8,112 bases of DNA from Nocardioides sp. (GTDB lineage Bacteria > Actinomycetota > Actinomycetes > Propionibacteriales > Nocardioidaceae), in the NCBI GenBank assembly GCA_030145945.1, contig JASLDK010000342.1, forward strand, positions 1 to 8,112, written 5' to 3'. A program made the position numbers and the translations under genes. Below the pieces are notes generated by a model. The model was not told the DNA's origin and made no database searches. It worked only from the letters and a program-made list of their open reading frames with translations. Below, in pieces: positions 1 to 3,723 of this stretch. Every line of letters starts with the position of its first letter. The first letter of the stretch is position 1.

Positions 1-947
1 CCGGGATCGAGCCCGCCTGCGGTCTTCCGTCGTTGTGCCCCGTCGTCCTGCGGCGCCGGACGCCGGCCCGGCTGATCGTGCACCACGTCGGCCAGGACGA
101 GGTCGGGGTGCACTTCCCTGCTCCAGCCGCCGCCTTCGGACGCTGGATGGAACGGGTTGCGATGCGGCGTGTCTACCGTCGCCACGTGACGGCCGCAGTG
201 TCGGCGTCGACGGTGGCGCAGATGCGCGGGCGACTCGGTTGGTCAGGCGACGTCCAGATCCTGGCCAACGGCGCCGACGTACCACCGGCCGGATCCGTTG
301 ATGCCACTGCCAAGGATCCCGACCGGATCGTGATTCTCGGTCGCCTGGTGACCCACAAGCGTGTCGACCTGGCGCTCGAGGCCGTGTCTCAGGCGCAGAA
401 GAGTGACGCGCTGGCGGGACGGAGCCTTCAGGTCGATGTCATCGGTCGAGGTCCCGAACGTGAGCGGTTGCTGGCTCGCGTCGACGAGCTCGGTCTCAGC
501 TCACAGGTCGCCTTCCATGGCTTCCTGACGCCCGATCGCAAGGACGCTCTGCTGGCGCGCGCCTCGGTGCAGGTCTGCGCTTCGGACGCGGAGGGGTGGG
601 GGCAGGCGGTCATCGATGCTGCCGCCCACGGCGTCCCGACCGTGGCGCGCGACGTGCCTGGTCTGCGTGACTCGATCCGGCCGGGCGAGAGCGGTTGGCT
701 CGTTCCGGACAGCCCGGATGCCGCGACCGTGGTCCGTGCCATGACCGAGGCTCTGACCGTTGCTCTGGTCGAGTCCGTCGACCCCCTGGTCCGCGACCGG
801 CGCGCCCACGCGTGCTGGTCATGGGCTCACGCATTCGACTGGTCGCAGATGCGCCAGCAAGCTCGTGAACTGACCATCCAACTCATGGGGCATGCGGCCG
901 CTTCGTCCCACCGCCCTTACCCAAGCGACGCTCGCGTTGCTGTCTGA
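1..947 (+). CDS. Glycosyltransferase family 4 (GT-B fold), 5' end outside window
   Basis: Probable retaining glycosyltransferase moving a sugar from a nucleotide-sugar donor to an envelope acceptor at the cytoplasmic face; the acceptor cannot be told. The frame is open from base 3 to the TGA at 945-947, giving 314 visible residues, so the start lies upstream and the TTG at 33 is not a real start. Visible landmarks: an HHVGQDEVGVHF stretch and VSASTVAQMRGRLGW at the end of the N-terminal Rossmann lobe, the lobe linker ILANGAD, then the donor-binding lobe with IVILGRLVTHKRVDLAL, VIGRGPERERLL, FHGFL, and the active-site segment EGWGQAVIDAAAHGVPTVA (from base 591) followed by DVPGLRDSI. The family EX7E motif here reads E-x7-D, with Asp encoded at 615-617. 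It is probably cotranscribed with the DUF3068 gene that begins 13 bases after its stop. Family assignment is firm; substrate and pathway are unknown. Confidence 0.9.
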   Translation, partial: GIEPACGLPSLCPVVLRRRTPARLIVHHVGQDEVGVHFPAPAAAFGRWMERVAMRRVYRRHVTAAVSASTVAQMRGRLGWSGDVQILANGADVPPAGSVDATAKDPDRIVILGRLVTHKRVDLALEAVSQAQKSDALAGRSLQVDVIGRGPERERLLARVDELGLSSQVAFHGFLTPDRKDALLARASVQVCASDAEGWGQAVIDAAAHGVPTVARDVPGLRDSIRPGESGWLVPDSPDAATVVRAMTEALTVALVESVDPLVRDRRAHACWSWAHAFDWSQMRQQARELTIQLMGHAAASSHRPYPSDARVAV

Positions 948-953
948 AGGAGG
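946..953 (+). promoter_or_regulatory. Ribosome binding site of the DUF3068 gene, overlapping the upstream stop codon
   Basis: GAAGGAGG lies 7 bases before the ATG at 961 and shares its first two bases with the TGA stop (945-947) of the glycosyltransferase gene. This near-perfect Shine-Dalgarno sequence fixes the ATG at 961 as the start and suggests that ribosomes finishing the upstream gene are well placed to reinitiate. Confidence 0.85.
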
Positions 954-960
954 CTCGCCC

Positions 961-1950
961 ATGCGCAGCAAACTCGCCCCCCTGTTCGTCGGACTCGGTG
1001 TCTTTTTGATCGTGGCGGCCGCGCTGGTCCGCTTCTACGCCTATCCGGCCTTGGCCAAGGTTCCGGCTGACTACGAGGGCACCACCAAGCTCGAGGCGAA
1101 GGGCGCGGAGATCTTCAACTCCGATCCGGATGTTCTTGCGCCGGAGAAGTGGGACCTCGACATCACCTCGTTCACGATCGCGGACAGTGGCGTCAAGGCT
1201 CCCGACGACACCGTGGTGTGGGTGAACTCGACCACCGTGAAGCGGGTGGGTGGCACCGACTTCCAGCAGACCCGCGAGCGGGCACCCTTCGACAGCAACA
1301 CCGGTGCGGCCGTTGACTGCGCCAAGTGCGGATCGTGGGAGGAAGTGGCCAGCGCCGACGACTTCACCAAGATCGAGCGAGTCGACGTGACGCGGAAGGG
1401 ACAGATCTACAAGTTCCCGTTCGCGACGGAGAAGAAGGACTATGCGGTCTGGGACGGCACCCTGGCCAAGCCCGTCACCGCGAAGTTCGAGGGCGAGGAG
1501 AAGATCGACGGTCTCACCGTCTACAAGTTCGTCCAGACCATCCCCGACACCATGGTCGAGACTCGCAAGGTCCCCGCGTCGGTCTTCGGCGCGCCTGGCT
1601 CTGACAGCGTTGACGCCGAGATGTGGTACCGGATGACTCGGACCTTCTGGGTCGAGCCGGTCACCGGGTCGCCGGTCAACCGGGTTGAGAACCGGGTCCA
1701 GGAGCTGCGCTACAACGGCGCGAGCGTGCCCGCCTTCACCGGAACAGTTCAGTACACGAAGGACCAGGTCTCGACCCTGGTCAGCGACGGCAAGGGGAAC
1801 GCCGCCAAGCTGGGCGGCATGAGGGCACTCTTCCCCGCCATCATGCTGATCATCGGAGCCGGACTCCTGGTCGGAGGTCTGTTGCTCGGCAAGGGCGCCC
1901 GCCAGCGGCGTACGGAGCGCCACGACCACAAGGCACCCGCAAGCGTCTGA
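961..1950 (+). CDS. DUF3068 / PorA-family membrane-anchored protein
   Basis: A 329-residue protein with an N-terminal membrane segment (about residues 7-29, FVGLGVFLIVAAALVRFYAY), a long extracytoplasmic domain (30-285) and a second membrane segment near the C-terminus (289-310, LFPAIMLIIGAGLLVGGLLL), ending in a short basic cytoplasmic tail. This two-TM layout and the core KFPFATEKKDYAVWDGTL, then KIDGLTVYKFVQTIP, are typical of the actinobacterial DUF3068 family, which databases have also called PorA-like. The exact role is unknown; an envelope function, possibly in transport across or organisation of the outer layers, is inferred from topology. C120 and C123 form a CxxC in the extracytoplasmic domain. 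The ATG at 961 was chosen because of the strong ribosome binding site; an upstream in-frame start at 892 would lie inside the glycosyltransferase gene. It sits downstream in an apparent operon with that gene and converges on the acyltransferase-like gene 15 bases later. Confidence 0.88.
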   Translation: MRSKLAPLFVGLGVFLIVAAALVRFYAYPALAKVPADYEGTTKLEAKGAEIFNSDPDVLAPEKWDLDITSFTIADSGVKAPDDTVVWVNSTTVKRVGGTDFQQTRERAPFDSNTGAAVDCAKCGSWEEVASADDFTKIERVDVTRKGQIYKFPFATEKKDYAVWDGTLAKPVTAKFEGEEKIDGLTVYKFVQTIPDTMVETRKVPASVFGAPGSDSVDAEMWYRMTRTFWVEPVTGSPVNRVENRVQELRYNGASVPAFTGTVQYTKDQVSTLVSDGKGNAAKLGGMRALFPAIMLIIGAGLLVGGLLLGKGARQRRTERHDHKAPASV

Positions 1951-1959
1951 GCGCGCCGA

Positions 1960-1974
1960 CTCCTCTCAGAGGAG
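1960..1974. terminator. Short hairpin at the convergent gene junction
   Basis: CTCCTCT-C-AGAGGAG is a perfect 7-bp inverted repeat (6 bp with a 3-base loop is more realistic). It begins 10 bases after the plus-strand stop and covers the stop codon of the convergent minus-strand gene at 1966-1968. There is no T-run on either side. It could help terminate transcription in either direction, but it is short and the call is weak. Confidence 0.35.
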
Positions 1975-2994
1975 GGAGATGACGGTCTCGAGCAACTGCT
2001 CGAGACCGTCGTCATTCCACTGCATGGCGCGGGCGCGCAGGGTCAGCACGGTTCGCCCTCCGTGACCGACAGCGCCCAAGGACAGTCCGGTTCCGCCGGC
2101 GGTCACCGGGTGAAACGCAAGCCGTTGGACCTGGGGTGCCTCGACTTCGCCCAGGTGCGAGACGAGCATGGTCGAGCCCAACCGAGGTGCCAGGAGCCGC
2201 AGGCCCGCTCCGACTGCTCGGTTGGCCACGGGAGACCACACCCGGTCAGGACCAATGACGGGCGGAGTGACGATCGGCGCAGTGCGCAGCGACCTGCCGA
2301 CCGCCGGGCGGTCGAGTTTCTCGACGTCGTTCATCCGCAGCAGCAGACTGCGGTCACTGAGTGCGTCTCGCTCATCCTCGGCGGCTTGTGCACGAACTGC
2401 GCCGACCGCGATGGCGACATGGCGAGCGTCGCGGCCCCGCGCCTTCTGGTGGTGAAGCACTGCCTGCGCGGCCGCATGAACCAACTCGTCGGCGTGAATC
2501 CTCCCACGCGCCTCGGCAGCGACCAGGACATCACCCGGCGCACGCACTGATGTGACGGGCGGAGTCACTCCTGCGGGCGGCCGGAAGACGATCTCGCCGA
2601 GCCGACGGGCGGCCGTCGCGAGAGCGCCGCCCGTTGTCGGACGGTCACCCACACCGCGAGCCGACGAGCGCGCGGGTCCCAGGCCGAGACGATCCATGAC
2701 ACTCAGGAGTCCCAGGCCGTCGATCGCGCTGTGATGTGCGGACAGGACGACGTCGCGGTCATGGACGCCGACCAGCAGGGGCTCTGGTGCGGCCGCAACG
2801 AGCGCGGAATAGAGGTGCGGCAGGCTCGGTGCCGTCAATGGTGGTCGTCCTGGCCACCTCTCGGAGGTCACCAGCGCGGCCAACGCGTCCATCAGTTCCT
2901 CGGACTGAACGGGCTTGTGCAGACTCGCGGTCAACAGGATGCGCCAGCCGATCCGTGAGTCGGCGACCCAACCACGGTCGCCGTACTCGCTCAC
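1966..2994 (-). CDS. Condensation / acyltransferase-like protein with HHxxxDG motif
   Basis: A 342-residue protein resembling the CoA-dependent acyltransferase/condensation superfamily (chloramphenicol acetyltransferase fold, which includes PapA-type and wax-ester-synthase-like enzymes). The clearest mark is HHSAIDG at residues 87-93; in the family the second His (H88) is the catalytic base and the Asp (D92) is structural. A C-terminal MLVSHLGEVEAP segment matches the family's S-N-x-G region. The DFGWG motif of classic members is not visible and the protein is shorter than the usual 400-plus residues, so its substrate and even its activity are uncertain. I chose the GTG at 2994 because it overlaps the methyltransferase stop as GTGA and the protein reads SEYGDRGWVADSRIGWRILL from there; codons upstream look like low-complexity Arg/Pro/Gly read-through of the methyltransferase gene. 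No clear Shine-Dalgarno sequence is present, so expression is probably by translational coupling. Its 3' end carries the 14-bp inverted repeat. Confidence 0.72.
   Translation of the reverse strand: MSEYGDRGWVADSRIGWRILLTASLHKPVQSEELMDALAALVTSERWPGRPPLTAPSLPHLYSALVAAAPEPLLVGVHDRDVVLSAHHSAIDGLGLLSVMDRLGLGPARSSARGVGDRPTTGGALATAARRLGEIVFRPPAGVTPPVTSVRAPGDVLVAAEARGRIHADELVHAAAQAVLHHQKARGRDARHVAIAVGAVRAQAAEDERDALSDRSLLLRMNDVEKLDRPAVGRSLRTAPIVTPPVIGPDRVWSPVANRAVGAGLRLLAPRLGSTMLVSHLGEVEAPQVQRLAFHPVTAGGTGLSLGAVGHGGRTVLTLRARAMQWNDDGLEQLLETVISLL
1981..2010 (+). terminator. Perfect 14-bp inverted repeat, likely terminator of the plus-strand operon
   Basis: The left arm GACGGTCTCGAGCA (1981-1994) and right arm TGCTCGAGACCGTC (1997-2010) are exact reverse complements with only AC between them. 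The structure starts 30 bases after the stop of the DUF3068 gene, the usual place for a rho-independent terminator. It lacks a U-tract, which is common in GC-rich actinobacteria. It lies within the last codons of the convergent acyltransferase-like gene, where it encodes the LEQLLET stretch, so a minus-strand transcript would carry the same hairpin before its own stop codon. Confidence 0.6.
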
Positions 2995-3689
2995 GGACGG
3001 TGGGCGACAGCGACGAGACTGACGCCGGGTAGACGCTTGACCGGAAGACCGCGTTCGACCGTCAGCGCAGCACGCAGACCGGCGTTGAGAACGGGGTGTA
3101 CCGCCTCCATCTCGCTCTCCGCTGCCACCTTGTTGCGGCGGCGAGCCCGGACGACGGGTCGGAGCAGGACGTTCCACGACCAGATGTCATCGATGACCAA
3201 GCCCGCTGAGGTGACCAGGTCCGCCAGTTGTTCCTTCTCATAGCGTCGGACGTGACCCAGTGCAACGTCGTGACCGCTCCACAGCGCCATGCCGGCGGGA
3301 ACTGCCACGAGCACGCGGCCCCCCGGACGCAGCACCCGCGCGGTCTCGCGTGCCACCGCGCGGTCGTCGTCGATGTGCTCCCACGCATCAGTCGACATCA
3401 CCAGATCGACCGACTTGTCGGCAACGGGGAGATGTCGGCCGTCGCCCTGAATGACGGGGATGCCTCGCCTTGCGGCGATGTCGGCGCCCGTCTTCGTGTA
3501 TTCGACGCCGACGGCATGCCAGCCAAGTTCACGGAGCACCGCTGTGTTGCCGCCCATGCCGCATCCGACGTCAATGGCACGGCCCGCCGGCCACTCGCGG
3601 ACGATGCGTCGAACGAGGGCGCGGCGGGCCGCGTACCACCAGTGTCGGTGCTCGAGCTGGGCCGACTTGGCGATCTCTTCAGCGTCCAC
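2991..3689 (-). CDS. Class I SAM-dependent methyltransferase (first copy)
   Basis: A 232-residue Rossmann-fold methyltransferase. Motif I is AIDVGCGMGGNT (residues 38-49), the acidic residue binding the SAM ribose is probably E63 in GVEYTKT, motif II is VDLVMSTDAWEHIDD (94-108) and the following segment is ARVLRPGGRVLVAVPA. The early HWWYAARRALVRRI helix and the later LGHVRRYEKEQLADLV resemble methyltransferases found in polysaccharide and envelope loci; the substrate is not predictable. The GTG at 3689 (VDAEEIAKSAQ) is preferred over the open frame reaching back to 3800, because upstream codons run through a hairpin and into the 3' end of the neighbouring gene and are rich in Arg/Pro/Ser. 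A TAGGGT element ends 7 bases before this GTG, fitting a leaderless transcript. The stop codon overlaps the next gene's GTG, so the two are very likely one operon. Confidence 0.85.
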   Translation of the reverse strand: MDAEEIAKSAQLEHRHWWYAARRALVRRIVREWPAGRAIDVGCGMGGNTAVLRELGWHAVGVEYTKTGADIAARRGIPVIQGDGRHLPVADKSVDLVMSTDAWEHIDDDRAVARETARVLRPGGRVLVAVPAGMALWSGHDVALGHVRRYEKEQLADLVTSAGLVIDDIWSWNVLLRPVVRARRRNKVAAESEMEAVHPVLNAGLRAALTVERGLPVKRLPGVSLVAVAHRP

Positions 3690-3716
3690 GCCGCCAACCC
3701 TAGAGGGCTGGCGGCG
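3689..3716 (-). terminator. Strong hairpin after the large secreted-protein gene, probable terminator
   Basis: Read on the minus strand, CGCCGCCA-G-CCCT, then CT, then AGGG-T-TGGCGGCG forms 8 bp, a G-U wobble and 4 bp around a 2-base loop. On the plus strand the wobble becomes an A/C mismatch, so the structure favours minus-strand RNA. It starts 7 bases after the stop codon (3724-3726) of the large exported protein and fills most of the 34-base gap to the methyltransferase GTG. No U-run follows. Confidence 0.6.
3697..3702 (-). promoter_or_regulatory. Candidate -10 element for a leaderless methyltransferase transcript
   Basis: On the minus strand TAGGGT fits the actinobacterial TANNNT -10 pattern and is followed by exactly 7 bases before the GTG at 3689, so a transcript could start at the G of the start codon. 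No good Shine-Dalgarno sequence precedes the GTG, and the -35 region is weak (CTGAGT at 3722-3727 with a 19-base spacer is the best I see). The element is also part of the hairpin at 3689-3716. Confidence 0.4.
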
Positions 3717-3723
3717 GTTGGAC

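Noticed and set aside
892..960. Upstream in-frame start for the DUF3068 protein
   Set aside because: It would overlap the end of the glycosyltransferase gene, has no ribosome binding site, and would place 23 odd residues before the membrane segment; the ATG at 961 has GAAGGAGG.
883..1929. A 348-codon minus-strand open frame opposite the DUF3068 gene
   Set aside because: It is an antisense shadow with low-complexity Asp/Gly/Leu/Arg composition and no ribosome binding site, while the plus frame matches DUF3068 with two TM segments.
2995..3177. N-terminal extension of the acyltransferase-like protein
   Set aside because: The extra residues are Arg/Pro/Gly/Ser-rich out-of-frame reading of the methyltransferase gene; the GTGA overlap at 2991-2994 gives a better start.
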